The notes under the pieces: model-generated
Databases searched by the model: none
Told to the model about the DNA's origin: nothing
The model's input: only the letters and a program-made list of their open reading frames with translations
From: Calocera cornea HHB12733
Taxonomy: Eukaryota; Basidiomycota; Dacrymycetes; Dacrymycetales; Dacrymycetaceae
Assembly (NCBI GenBank): GCA_001632435.1
Contig: KV423927.1
Coordinates: forward strand, 1 to 46,844
Length of the DNA stretch: 46,844 nt
Direction: 5' to 3'
Position numbers and translations under genes: made by a program
Shown here: positions 8,876 through 22,863 of the stretch, piece after piece
Layout of the letters: each line of letters starts with the position of its first letter
Position numbering within the stretch: position 1 is the stretch's first letter

Positions 8876-9619
8876 TGTCCGAAGAGAAATCCAGCTTGGT
8901 GTGATCGCTTCGAAAGACATCTCGCGAAGTGCCCTAGTCCTTGCCGGCGCACCTCCACCTTCTTCTAGCCAGGCTCTAGCATCGACAAGAGTGTCGTCAA
9001 GGCGTTGTGGGCCTTGCCCAAAGAGGTTCATCGCACTTACTTCACGCTGTCTCGCAACGAATCGAAGGAAGGTAAAGGCGCTTTCAAAGACATCTTCGAT
9101 AATAACTGCTTCCAGCTGGGAGAAGAGCCCAGAGGCGGGATCTTCCTCGCCAGAAGTCGCTTCAATCATTAGTGCTCGCCAAACGTCCATCGGCACTGGC
9201 ATGCACCGTCGGGCACGCTCCGGCTCTACGCGATCTTTGACATCAAGTCAGGCGACGAACTCACCATCGCCTACTTCAATATCGAGAACCTGACCAGCGA
9301 CGAGCGCCAGCTTCGGTTCATGGCGCAGTTCGGATGTGCTTGCCAATGCGAGATTTGCGCTTTGCTTGCTGAGCAACTGAAGAAGAGCGATGCCACGCGT
9401 GAAGCTAAGGCAGAGCTGGACAGTATCCTTCTGTCTAGCTACAGCGCTCCTCGCCGTGCCATGCAGGCGGTTCTTCGAGTGCTTTCCGGATTGAATCTGG
9501 ACCGGGTTGAGGAGGGATTACTGATGTCCATTATCTCGCGTTCCAGGTCTGTGTCGCAGCTGCGGATGCGCAGAGTGCGAAGATCTGAGCGAAGAGGTTC
9601 TTGGACAGCCGCGTCTTGA
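8876..9619 (+). pseudogene. SET-domain protein pseudogene (stop codon in the RFNHSC motif)
   Basis: The plus strand shows the SET order in broken pieces: GVIASKDISRSALVLAGAP (SET-N) near 8896-8955; a middle part containing LPKEVHRTYFTLSRNESKEG in another frame from about 8975; then RFNH followed by a TAG at 9170-9172 and CSPN. After that come LYAIFDIKSGDELTIAY (SET-C) and GCACQCEICALL (post-SET-like cysteines). In the family this motif reads RFNHSCxPN and forms the S-adenosylmethionine and substrate site of protein lysine methyltransferases. Here Ser (TCG) seems to have become TAG. The frame change without a plausible intron between the first two pieces adds to the case for a dead gene. The 5' limit is uncertain. 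Confidence 0.8.
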
Positions 9620-10155
9620 TGTGTGGCTCTGAATATGATGCACGGGAGTGCTCGAAGCTCTCTGGTTTCATTGAAGATCCGCGCAGTCATGCGGCATGGG
9701 GCTGGGGCGCCAAAGCGGATCTGTTGAAATTGACGCAGTCATGGCAAGATTACTAAGATGCAGGCCGATAGCGACTTTGAGTGAGGTTGTTGTTTCGTTC
9801 TGGCTCGTCACAGTCTTTCCAGCGCGCTGCAATAAGATTTGAATAGCTGTAGCTATTGGTTGTGTTTTCGCCAGGACAATATTTGTAGTAATTGATCGCT
9901 TCAAGTGGTGGTCAGCAAGTGTACGTGGACGCCAGCGTAGTAGGCAGTCCGCCCGGGCTGCTATCCAAGTTAGAGTGGCGTTGATCGGAAGCATTTAGTA
10001 CTGCAGCATCGCCCGCGCCTTGGACGTGGAGAGAAGCGCATACGACAAGTTTCGGTATCCTTCAGACGGGGACGACGCAGGCTCACCCCCATAAACTCCC
10101 TCAACTTGTGCCCAAATAGACCCCAGCCTCCTGTTTTGCGACCGCTACAACCCAG
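9620..10155. other. SEC23 upstream region
   Basis: 536 bp between the SET pseudogene and the SEC23 start. It presumably holds the SEC23 promoter; I see no distinct TATA box and no coding sequence. Confidence 0.5.
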
Positions 10156-12749
<2,594 letters not shown>

Positions 12750-12882
12750 ACGACTGTGCGACTTGTTTAATGACGAACTGTCCCTCTCTGTATGTAGTGT
12801 TGAGAATGCAAAATTGCCCTGTTGGAGGGTATCTTTATAGTCCATTGGGTATTATACCCGATACAGACAGTTCTGAACTACA

Positions 12883-14920
12883 TCAAGAAGATTCATTCGC
12901 TACAGCCTTATCTGCTGCCTCCATCGCCTGCGCAAACCCGTGTAGGAGGGACTCCTTGTCCTCCATGCCGACGCTCACCCGCACAAGGCTGACATCCACC
13001 CCCCACCCAGCCGCCCAGTCCAGCTCGAGATAGTGCGCAATGACGGTGTATGGGCAGGCGAGGGTGAAGCTCGTGCCCAGACTAGGCCCCTTTTCGCACG
13101 GCAGGGCGTCGAAGAACGCCTTGCTCGCGGTGACGCTAGTGAAAACGACGGAGAACAGGCCCCCGAACCCTCCCTCGGGCCTGCCGTTTTGCGCGGGGAT
13201 CCGGCACACGTCGTAGTTCTCCCTGGTCGTGTACTTGGGGTAGTACACCTCCTTGACGCTCGACGAGCCGATCTTGGCGCGCAGCATGTCGCACAGCGCC
13301 TCGGCGTTCTCGTTGATCTGGTACACGCGGGGGACGAACGTGCGCGAGTTGCGTTCCATGAAGATGGCGTCCTCGGGCCAGTACGTGTCCTCGTACAGGC
13401 TCGCCATCGTCGCCTTGAGCGCGGCGTGGTGCCGGCCTTTCGGGTTGAGGACGAGACTGCGTTGCTGGTCAGCGGCGTTCCCCATCAAGATCAAGCGGAC
13501 GCACCTCCCGCCCATGACGTTCGTCTCGCCACTGAACACCTTCGTCAAGCTGCTCACCAGCACATCCGTATACGGCAGCACCTCGACGTTGACAAAGTTC
13601 CCGATCGTCTCATCCACCACAATCAGGAAATCATACTGGTCCGCTAGCTTGCGCAGGCGCGGGAGGTTGGGCGAGCGCAGGAGCGGGTTGGACGGGAACT
13701 CGCAGAAGAGCGCGAGGATCTTCTCGCCCGTCTGGAGCCGCTCTTCCAGCTCGTCGATGGACGAGTCCAGCCCGTGCCCGTAGAAGTGACAGCCAGGACC
13801 CCACTTCTCCAGGATCTTGAGCGTATCGGTGTACGGGAACCTGAGGGTTGTTAGACAGATATCTTCGAATATGCATATATGCGCACCCAAAGCAGATGCT
13901 CTTCGCCGGCTCCCTCGCGGCGAGCGCCAGCTGATGCGCATACCAAATGGCGGTCATCCCCGTCGACATCAAGTACACATCCTCCTCCGTGACGCCCTCC
14001 ACTCCCCGTCCATGCACCTCCATCTCCTCGCTCTCGTGCGCCAACGTCCCCGCAATCCGCCGCCTCAGCGCCTGCTTCGCCAGCACCGCCTGGCTCAGCG
14101 GCAGGTTCCGCCCGTACCGCTCCTCGATGTACGCCGCGTGGTCCGTGCTCAAGTCCTCCTCCTGCGTGGGCGGGGGGAACGCAGGTGCCCGGGGAGGGGA
14201 GACGGACTCGATGGGGCTCACGGGGCTGAGCGGGGTGCCGATGCTCGGCTTGCGGCCGTACCGGCTACGGGCTGAGCGGCGCTTGCCGATCAGCCCCGCG
14301 TTCCCGTTGGCAGCGTTGGAATCGTGTGGAGCGTCGGTAGTGGGGCTGCTCCCGCCCGCGCCCTCGCTCCACAGCTGCACGCACCGCTCGGCCATGCGCG
14401 AGCTCACGCCCAGCCCAGTGTGCTGCCAAAACTGCTTGGCAAGCGGCCACGCCGCCGAGGGGAAGAGCACGATGTGCAGCTCGGTCGGCTCGGCGGCGGA
14501 GGAGGCGTCCTGCTCCGAGGGGTAGAGGACGAAGTGCGTCGTGCGCACGGCGAGCGCCTCCGGGGCGGCGGACTGGGAGGCCATGAAGCGCGCGCACTCG
14601 GAGGCGATCTTTGCACTGGGGAAGAGCATCGCGCGCTCGTCCGGGCGGCCGAAGCGCTGCTCGCACATCGTTGCCAGCTGCCGGCCTCGTCAGCCCCCAA
14701 GCAAGCGAGCGGGAGGGGAAGAACGTACCTTCTGGATCGTCCGGTGGACGAAGAAGCGCGGGTACCCGGTCTGCATCGCGTCCACCACGCGCGGGCGGCC
14801 CTCCTCGTAGTCCACGTTGTCCTGCCATTTGGGGAGGGAGACGGAGATTGCGTGTGGCAGGTTGGGCGGGATGGACATGCCCATGTCCGACGACGTCAGC
14901 GTGTATGTCGTTGTCGCCAT
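12883..14920 (-). CDS. STR2: Cystathionine gamma-synthase
   Basis: Three minus-strand exons (14920-14729, 14677-13887, 13840-12883) join in frame into 646 residues, close to yeast Str2 (639). PLP-dependent transsulfuration-family enzyme that makes cystathionine from an O-acylhomoserine and cysteine, on the route to homocysteine and methionine; cytosolic. The N-terminal extension ([20 protein letters not shown]) is that of the fungal enzymes. The C-terminal half has [19 protein letters not shown], a VVDETIGNF segment and [12 protein letters not shown]; the lysine at about 428 is the expected PLP Schiff-base residue. A proline/serine-rich insert at about residues 180-240 is probably disordered. 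Convergent with SEC23; its promoter lies in 14921-15384. Confidence 0.93.
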
Positions 14921-15384
14921 CGCTGTGAGGTGTGCTGGGTGTGGTGCAGAGCAGAGCAGTACAGTACAGTACAACAATAACAGCAAGCAGGGGGTGTGGA
15001 CGTGGAAGACGGGGGCTAGAGGGTTAGGCCGGGGTTCATAAGGGACCGAATGAAATGTTGTGGGTGCCCTGACTTCGTTCGCCCAGTGGAGTCAGGTGCG
15101 GACGCGGATAATTTATTGCCGTCCCGTGTCGCCCCCACCAAATTCCTTTCGGACGAGCACAACCGAACGGATCGTGTGCATCATCGTTCACTCACTAGGC
15201 CGCTTATGGTAATGCACCGGATTATTGGGGGGGTGGGCATACAACGTGCAGCGCACGCGTGGGGATGTATTTGTGATGTAGCACCGATTACTAGAAAACA
15301 GCAGGGCAGGACACAGGAGATATGGGACAGAAAGCGCATGATGCAGAGACGGAAATTTGGAAGACGGCAACTTCTTACCATCGA
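14921..15384. other. Cystathionine gamma-synthase upstream region / YRA1 3' flank
   Basis: 464 bp between two minus-strand genes. No coding sequence seen. Confidence 0.5.
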
Positions 15385-17161
15385 TTACACCGCAGCGGCA
15401 GCGGCGGGCGCAGCGGTCTCCATTGCCGGCACGGTGGAGTATTCCTGATACCAAATGTCAATTCTACGTCTAGTCGCCTCGTGCGAACAGAGCTCACCTC
15501 CATCTCCTGGTCCAAATCGGCGGCAGATTTCGCAGGGCGCCTCACCCTTGCACCGCCAGCGGCACCACGGCCACCACGGCCGCGGACACCCCTTCCTCTG
15601 GTTGCACCCCTGATAGCGCTCCTTGTCAGAGAGATTCCATCAGACGTTGGCCGTCCGTACCTGGTTGCGGGAGCAGAGCCGTTGGTGGCTACCTTGGGGC
15701 CGGTGGGTGCAGGCGCGGCGTTCCTTGCCGCGGGGGCGACACGGGAGGCGAGCGTGGGCGGGGCAGGCTTGGTGGCTTCCATGATGAGGTCGACCTTCAT
15801 GGGGTTCTCTGGTGAAGGAAAAAGAAAGGCAGATGATCAGCTCTGTGCGAGCGGGAGTTGACGGAGGCCAAAAAGGTGAAGCTATGGTGAAGGGCGCGGA
15901 CTATGAGAAAACTGCAGCTGCAGCACGCATGCAGCCGGTAGCCAGCCGTTAGCCAGCCTGTGCCCCTCTGCCTCCGAGTATGTGCCCTTCATGCTGATCG
16001 TAGCCGTTCGCCGGATCTGCGCTCTCACCACCTTCGCTGAGGTCTTGTGTGCAATGGCACATCAAGGGTGTCCACCTCGACCCGTCCTCTGCGGTCACCT
16101 CGTGCCCATACGCACTGCGCTGCAGTACGTTCGCCGAGACGCGTCTGGCCAGGACGGTCTGCAAATGGCGGCTCAACCTCTGCGCGAGGGAGTCTAATGG
16201 TGCTCGACCTCCGAGGAGGGAGACTAGGGCAGCTCTACTCTCGTTCCGGGACGAGAGGAGCGAGGGACGCATTCATCGACGATGGACGCCTGCACCAGCG
16301 CGTGGTGGGGTCATCGGAGGAGGTTCGGACTCGGCAAGGTCGGTTGACCAAGCCGGAGGAGCGAGACAGGTCGTGAGGTGGACATCAGCAGCAGATCGGA
16401 CAGAGCCACCCGAGCTCGTCGAAGGGCGCAGACCCGTTTTCCGTGGCGAGATGCAGTCCGCTGTGCAAAGACAGCATAGTGTCTCAAGCATTCGAGACTC
16501 GAGTTGCCACCATAACCTCTCGGAGGAGCCGAGATTCGCGGTGAGTCATCGTCCGACGCCCTCGCCTTCCCCATCAAGAAGCAGAAAGCATGGAAAGTGA
16601 CTGACTGCCATCAATCAGGCGGTTGTGGTACTCCTTGAACGCCTTGTATCCGTCGCCCTTGTTGAAGAAGGTGACGTGTGCGATGCCCTTCGACTGGCCC
16701 TTTGCGTTGTAGGCGAGGATGGCCTCCCTAGTCTTCCCGACGGTGGTGGCGAAGAGTTCCTATAGTGAGACGGCAAGAGAGACGGGCCAAGTTTCAGGAT
16801 AGAACGGATATGAGAGCGGGAGAGGAGTCGACCTTGATCTGCTGCTCGGTCACGTCGAGCGGGAGGTTGGACACGACGATCTTGCGGGCCTCCTGCTGCG
16901 CCTGGGTCACGGTGGGCTCGCTGGACTTGGCGGGCGTGGGGAGCGCGGCGGCGCGCGCGGCAGCCTTGACGGCAGCACCGGCACCGACGTTGTTGGCACC
17001 GAGCACGGCAGCCTTGGCGGGCAGCGCGCGACGACGACGCTGGGGACGGGGCTTGGCCTTGATCATCTGTTGCGAGAAACGCGTGAGCAGGCGACCTGAG
17101 GAGGAGTGCCGGTGAGGAGCGAGCGCACATCATCGAGGGACTTGTCGAGGCCGGACGACAT
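15385..17161 (-). CDS. YRA1: mRNA export adaptor Yra1/ALYREF (REF family)
   Basis: Six exons (17161-17129, 17066-16833, 16759-16606, 15808-15661, 15609-15498, 15444-15385) join in frame into 246 residues. The N-terminus MSSGLDKSLDDMIKAKPR is the conserved REF-N box. An Ala/Arg-rich linker is followed by an RRM beginning RKIVVSNLPLDVTEQQIKELF and including SKGIAHVTFFNKGDGYKAF and LIDGKNPMKVDLIME. An RGG-type tail (GRGVRGRGGRG) and the C-terminal SAADLDQEMEEYSTV (REF-C, the Sub2/UAP56 contact in the family) complete it. The protein acts in the nucleus, linking the TREX complex to the export receptor. Its third intron is 797 nt against 48-73 nt for the others. It is divergent from NDUFS5. Confidence 0.92.
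15809..16605 (-). other. 797-nt intron inside the YRA1 RRM
   Basis: Donor GTCAGT after LIDG-A, acceptor TTCACCAG, phase 1. It is more than ten times longer than any other intron in the housekeeping block apart from one of 183 nt. The ORFs inside it on either strand do not resemble any protein. In budding yeast YRA1 also has an exceptionally long intron (about 766 nt) used for autoregulation. Whether this one regulates is inference. Confidence 0.8.
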
Positions 17162-17590
17162 TGTGTGTGTTTGAACGGGGCGTGGTGGTGGTGGATGCGG
17201 TTGGCGGGGAGGTTTACACGGGTGTGGGTGGTGGACGGGGATGAAGAGGCGCAAAACGCGCTTCGGTGCCCTCTTTATCCCCTGACACAGCCAGTAAGGA
17301 CCCCGGAAGCATGGCCAGTCACCTAAACAACCCGCTGCGCATCCAGCTTGCCTCAAGTACGCTTGTAGTTCTTGAAAACGATGGTTAAGCGCCGTGCGGA
17401 TTTTATTAATATGTTCTCCCGTTGTGTCCGGTCTTTGCTATCAAATCCATTGTTCAAGTCGACTCTGCGTGTGCCGTCAGAGGAACGCGCCATCAGGGGT
17501 CCTCGCCCTCCTCACTCAGACGCAGCACCGCGCCTGATTGGCCTCCCGCAGTAGCTCACTCTCAGGCGCTCCCTACGCAACAAACACACC
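17162..17590. promoter_or_regulatory. Divergent promoter between YRA1 and NDUFS5
   Basis: 429 bp separate two divergently read housekeeping starts. No clear TATA box is seen. The region must contain both promoters. Confidence 0.5.
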
Positions 17591-18262
17591 ATGGCGGTAA
17601 GCCGACTCCTCCCTCTCTGCCGCTGCTGCTCTGTACTGACGATTCTCTCAGTCCGGGTTCAGCTACAGCGGCGGTACGTCCCCCCGTATCTCCAGAAGCC
17701 AGAGCAGAAGACTGAACTGAACTGATGCAGGGCCGTCCCGATGTTTCCCGTTCTGGCAGGAGTTCGCAAAGGTGCGTCCGCAACCTCGCCTTTGCGCGGC
17801 AGTAAGCTAATAGAGAGGGGGGATATGCAGTGCTACGCCGAGGCGGACTACCCGAGCCAGTGCTTGCTGAAGAAGGAGGACTATGTCGAGTGCTTGCACC
17901 ACACGCAGGAGGTGCGTCCCCCCCGCTTTCTCCGCTTCTCTCCCGCACCACGCACCCTCCGTCCTCCCCTCCTCCCCTTCTCTCTCACCGATACCCGCAC
18001 CCCTTTCCCCCTCCCCCTCCTCCTCTCCGCCCGACCCATCTGCTCCGAACACCCTTCGACAGCAGTGAACTAACTCCGCTAACCCCGGCTACAGAAAACC
18101 CGCGCCAAGATCCTGCGCTACAACGCGCTCAAGAAGCAGCAGCGCGAGGCCGCCGAGGGCAAGAAGGAGGCGGACGTGAAGGCGACGAGCCAGCCGATCG
18201 CCGTCGGGCTCATCAAGGGCACGGGCGTGCCGAGCTCGCCCGGGGAGGCCGTGGCGCCCTAG
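17591..18262 (+). CDS. NDUFS5: NADH:ubiquinone oxidoreductase 15-kDa accessory subunit (NDUFS5), CHCH protein
   Basis: Five exons (17591-17596, 17652-17673, 17731-17771, 17831-17911, 18095-18262) join into 105 residues. MASGFSYSGGPSRC is followed by CFPFWQEFAKC and CLLKKEDYVEC, two CX9C motifs that form the disulfide-linked helical hairpin of CHCH proteins, then HHTQEKTRAKILRYNALK. The human protein has 106 residues. It is an accessory subunit of mitochondrial complex I on the intermembrane-space side, imported by the Mia40 route like other CX9C proteins. The first coding exon is only ATGGCG, and the second is 22 nt. The fourth intron (17912-18094) is 183 nt. Confidence 0.92.
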
Positions 18263-18717
18263 ACTGACTGCGGACTGCCGTTAGTCCGTTTGCTGCGGAG
18301 GCTGTGGGTTGTGGATACCAAAGAGAATGCATGCTTGCTTGGTGCTGCACAGCCGGTGTGGTCAGATCGACTGTTCGCCCGTGCGCTCTGGCCCTCAGAT
18401 TGTCTCCTGAACGCAATGTCGCATAAGTCATAAGCTACACCTTCCCACCCGCCAGGCGCCTCTCCACTCAGCACTAAGAGCAGCCGATCCATTGAGCAGG
18501 TGTGAGCGCCCGAATGCAGAATACAGCATAATCCTAAATGGTATATTCCTGTCCGTGATTTCATCACATGTAGTCCGGTATGCAGTATTCCAAGAGAAAG
18601 ACGCCTCTCCCCTCCCCCACTCCGTCCTGCCCACTCGTATATACGCCATCCTGATGCACTGCCCTTCCCCTTCCCCTTCCCAGCATCAGCATCAGCATCA
18701 AGCCCCAAGCCAGGTAC
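18263..18717. other. Convergent 3' region with short simple repeats
   Basis: 455 bp between NDUFS5 and the 674-aa gene. It contains CCTTCC-type repeats at 18662-18681 followed directly by three CAGCAT-like repeats at 18681-18700. No gene seen. Confidence 0.55.
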
Positions 18718-20803
18718 TCAATACTGCCTCCCCCACCTCCGCTTCTTCACCGTCGCCACGCTCCCCGCCGTCGTCGGTGTCCTGACCTCGTCCCCATCGC
18801 CCACCCCACCCTCCTCGCTCCCCTCGCTCTCCGGGGGCGTAGGCAGCGCCCCCTGCAGCCCGGGATCCAGCACCAACGCGCGCCGGTCCTCGTGCCCGGA
18901 CCTATGCTTTCCCAGCCCTTCCGCGCGCGAGTGCAGCACGTGCGAGCGGATGGGGATGCTGAGCTTGGACAGCGGGTGGCTGGGGGAGAGCAGGGGGGAG
19001 CCCTCGGTCGAGGCGGAGGAGAGGGGGGCGGAGGGCGGGCCCGAGTGGCCCGAGAGGGGCGAGGCGGAGGACGCGCTCGCGGTCAGCACGTGGGAGGGGA
19101 GCAGGAGCGTGTCCGGCGGGTGGAGCGACGGCAGCCAGCGCGTCGTCCTGCCCGCGGGGGGGCGCACGCACCCCGCGAGCAGTAGCTCCAGGGGCGAGAA
19201 ACGCTGTTCTGCCTGCACCAGGCGGATGTTCGACGTGACGGGGAGGGAGACCGGGTCGGCCAGCGCCCCCAGTGGGAGCAGGGACGTGTGGATCGTCTGC
19301 ATCGCTAGTGCGCCCGGGGAGTCCGGGGCGGAGCGCGCGGAGCCGCTGTGGAATGAGGCGAGGAACCCGTCGAGGGAGCGGGCGAGCGTCGCCTGGGTGG
19401 GCTTGTCCAGCGAGGGGGGGAGGACGTGGACTAGCTGTGCTGGGAGGGAGAGGGGGGCGTGCGAGTGCGAGGAGAGGGAGAAGGCGAGCGAGTTCGGGAG
19501 CGTGCTGCTGCTGCTGTTGCTTGTGCTTGTGCTGAGGCTGTGGGGGAGCTGGATCGGCGGCGGCCTGCGAGCGGAGCTGGAGGTGGTGCTGGTACTGGTG
19601 GAAGCGGAGGAGGAAGAGGAGAGCTTGCGCATTTTGGGCCGGAGCATGCCGAGCATGCCGCGCTTCTCGCTGGGGCTGTTGAGCTCGAGCGAGGCGGCCG
19701 ACTCGCCCGAGGTGCGTTTGTCCGCCCGCGCCGCCTCCGCCTCCCGCCTGCTCACGAGGAAGGGCGCCGCGAGGGTCGAGACGAGGATAGCGAGCTTGAG
19801 CTGCGCGTGCGCTGCGTGCGCGCGGAACTCGAAGTCCGACCCTCCCAGCGCGGCGGCAGAAGTGAGCAGGTGCGCAGGGAGGAACAGCACCACTGCGTCG
19901 AACGCTCTTTCCTTGGGGAGCGGGCTTGCCCCTGCTGGCGAGCCGCTCGCGCGCCGCGCTATGCGGGAGAAACCGAACACCCCCCCGCCCCCGCTCGCAC
20001 TGGCGTTCGGGGAGGGCGGGCGGGAGTGCTCGGGCGTGGGAGGCGTGCCGGGCGAGCTGAGCTCGCTCAGGCTGTCGAGCTCGCGCTGCGCCTCCCCCAC
20101 GGAAGAGGCAAGGAAACTCTGCTGTAAGTGGTGGTGGTGATGTTGCTGTTGTTGTTGGCGACGCCAAGCGCGCGCGGCCCGCTCCCCGCGCTCGAGCAGG
20201 CGCATGACCCTGACCGCCTCTGGCTGGGGGGCTTTAGAGCTGGAGCCAGATTCGGGCTTGAGCGTGCGTATCGTAGGGTGGGAGGGGGGGATGGGGTGCA
20301 GCATGGGTGCTGGGAGGGGTGAGGGGGAGAGGGAGGCGAGGAGAACGAGGGAGCCGGCGAGGGAAGGGGAGGAGAGCAGCGGGTGGAGCGCTGTTGCCGG
20401 CGGGTCTGCGCGCGGTCAGCTTGGACTAGTCTGGGGCAGACTGGGGGAGGGAAGAAGAGGGCGCACCACCGAGGATGAACAGCACGCGGTGCTCGTCCCG
20501 CGCGGAGAGGAAGCGCTCGAGCGCGGCGAGGGAGAGCGTCCATGGCTCGCGCTCGTCGGCCGTCTGTGGGCCGTGCTCTCGCTCTCGCTCCTGCTCCGGG
20601 GCCTTGCCCTTCTCTCGCTCGCTGCGCGCCGCATAGCTCCCTCCGGCGAGGGGGGACGACGCGGAGGGGATGAGGAGCTTCGGTCTCCGCGCTTGTGCTT
20701 GTATTTGCGATTGCGGTTGTTGTTGTTGTTGTTGTGGCCGGAGGGTGTGCTGCCTCTGCAGCGCCGGTCCATACGAGCTCGATGCCAGCGTCGAGCCCGT
20801 CAT
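18718..20803 (-). CDS. Unrecognised 674-aa low-complexity protein
   Basis: Two exons (20803-20467 and 20405-18718) joined across a 61-nt intron give one frame of 674 residues. It has a polyglutamine run near the N-terminus (after RQHTLRP), a segment TLSLAALERFLSARDEHRVLFILGG, then a QQQQQHHHHHLQQ run. Long Ser/Pro-rich stretches and a C-terminal basic VKKRRWGRQY follow. The more ordered islands (AFDAVVLFLPAHLLTSAAAL, QLVHVLPPSLDKPTQATLA, SNIRLVQAEQRFSPLELLL) suggest a real conserved protein with a domain split by disordered inserts. I recognise no family. High GC makes several overlapping frames open; this frame is chosen for the splice and the codon pattern. Confidence 0.6.
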
Positions 20804-22863
20804 GTTGGCTTGAACTCTCGTCGTCTAGCCCAGGCTTGGCAGATGGGGATGGGGTGGTGGTTGTCCACTTGCAAGATCTGGTGGGTGTCAGACGCGGGTG
20901 AGAGCGGCCAGTGTATTCCCCGAGCGAGAAGGCTGGGGTGGTCCGGGCGAGGGAGGCGGTGGTGGTGTCTCCTCGGCATCCGCACAGGCCGGGCGAGTCC
21001 CAAACGTGTGGGGGGTGCTTGGGCGGCTGGAGAGTGATTGTGCGAGGATGCAAGATGGGCGGATGATGACATGGGTATGTATGTACAGGCCAGCCAGGGT
21101 GTGGGCGGTGCTGCGCATTCATGTTGCCCCAGGCGAGCCCCTGTAGCGCGTGCCTCCGCACAAGGCGCGATGGCCATATCGAGGCACACAAAGAGATAGC
21201 CGCCTTCCTGCCGCTCCGGCCGGCCGGGGCAAATGGCGAACGGCAGCCAACGCTAGCGTGCGATAACCCGCGATGGTCCCCGCACTGATCGAGAGAGCGC
21301 CGGACAGGCAGGGCACGATGACGCACCGCACCGTGAAGCGGGCATGAACTGAAGCAGGGGCACACGACATGAAGCACGCGTCAGGACCGTCCCACCATCC
21401 CCTTGCCGCGGCGCGAATGCTCCCGTGTCTCACTTGTGCATGGCGACTCGTCACACACACTCTCCAGCACGGTATCCATCCTGCACATCGCTCGTAGCCA
21501 CCCACACCCCCGCTCAGTAACGCTCTCGTCCGCAGCAGCCATCCCACCAAGCACATTCCCAAACGGCCGCCTCCATTGAACACAGTGTTCACATCTCGCC
21601 GCTTGTCGCTTGTCCATCTCCCAATCACATGATCAGATCACCTCCTCACAACAACTCCAGCCCCAGATCCACGGCCGCGCCGCACCTTCGGCAGGCCGCG
21701 CGAGGGCTTGGCGGGCGTCACAGCCGCCCGATGCGGCTCTCAATCACGTCCATCTCCCAGCGGGAGGATCCGAGCCACCCACCGCAGCACTACTACCTGA
21801 TGCAGTCCTCGTCTGCTTGCGGCGATGGGGAGATGTGCAAGGGTGTGCCAGAGCGGCGACTCGCATAGTCCTCTACCAACGCGCCCCCCTCGGCCAGTCC
21901 AATCCTCCCTCTCCACATCGCTCCATGAATAAAAAGCCAGCGAAAAATGAAAATGAGAGTGAAATGGGCATGCACACTGCTGCTGCGCAACTGACAACTT
22001 TCACAACCGCGAGACCCTGCAGGGCCTCTTCCCCCCCACTATGACGCGATTTATGGGACAAAACAGTTCTCAACGTCTTCTTTTCCCTTCCGTTTGCCCC
22101 CGCCCTTCTCTGCCCCCGCTCAACCGTCACCTTCCCCGCACCGCAGTCGTACTCCCGCTGGATCAGTCATTCCGCAGTCAATTCACAGTCATCTGTTGCT
22201 CTTCAGTCGTATATCCTTCTATTCGCAATAATCGAGCCCTTGATCATCACTCGAGCATCAAACCAGTCATCATTCAAAACGCATTAAGCCGTCCATCCGC
22301 AGTGGGGTCGGGCCAGCATTCTCCCTTCCTCTCCCCCGTCAATCCGTCAACATCCGTCCATCCATCCTCGCACCATGGGTGACTTCCGTGCTACCAATTA
22401 CCCCATACTCCATCTATCCTTTGCTTCTCTGTTAGCCTGCGCCCGAGGTCCTAGCTTATCAAATCCTATGCAGCCCAGCCTATCCGGCATTGAAAGATAA
22501 CCGAAGCACGGAGTCGACCATCATCATCTCCGTCTCTAACGCGACCCGCCCACGTTATACTTTCCCCGAGCAGTGTCATTTCTTTTGACGGTCTTGCTAT
22601 TGGTTGTCCCCTATCAGCCCGCATCCATTGGCCTCGCTCATTGGCCCACGGCCATCTACCGATCACCATCGGCGTTCTCAGAACCCCGTACAAGGCGGGT
22701 CTCGTTCGCGCGCCCATCACTCCAAACCCCCAGAGCAAAATATCATCGCCGGAACAGCGCCTTTTCTCTCTTCTTTATCGCCCGTTCAGTGTTTACATTC
22801 CAGCGGCTAGCCTTCTTATTCCTCCAAACCTGTCGGTTAACATACCACGCTTCACATTAGAAG
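20804..22863. other. Long gene-poor region; possible orphan gene start at 22374
   Basis: About 2 kb without a gene I can support. From about 22040 the sequence becomes C/T-rich like a fungal promoter and 5' UTR. It leads to an ATG at 22374 (MGDFRATNYPILHLSF) whose frame ends within 120 bp. This may be an upstream ORF, or the severed 5' end of a gene next to the mobile-element block. Confidence 0.4.

Noticed and set aside
8831..9202. 123-aa minus-strand frame
   Set aside because: It is the reverse complement of the SET pseudogene, whose motifs are clear on the plus strand.
13033..13647. 204-aa plus-strand frame
   Set aside because: Antisense shadow of cystathionine gamma-synthase exon 3.
16049..16600. 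183-codon plus-strand frame inside the long YRA1 intron
   Set aside because: No recognisable domain and no upstream signals; best read as intron sequence, although a nested transcript cannot be excluded.
18902..20167. Long alternative frames (421 aa minus; 396 aa plus at 18950-20140) over the 674-aa gene
   Set aside because: They are shadows in very GC-rich sequence, with Arg/Ala/Pro- or Gly/Glu/Arg-rich text and no splice-consistent partner exon.
20067..21377. 436-aa minus-strand frame
   Set aside because: It overlaps the first exon of the 674-aa gene in another frame, and its text is Arg/Ser/Pro-rich without domains.
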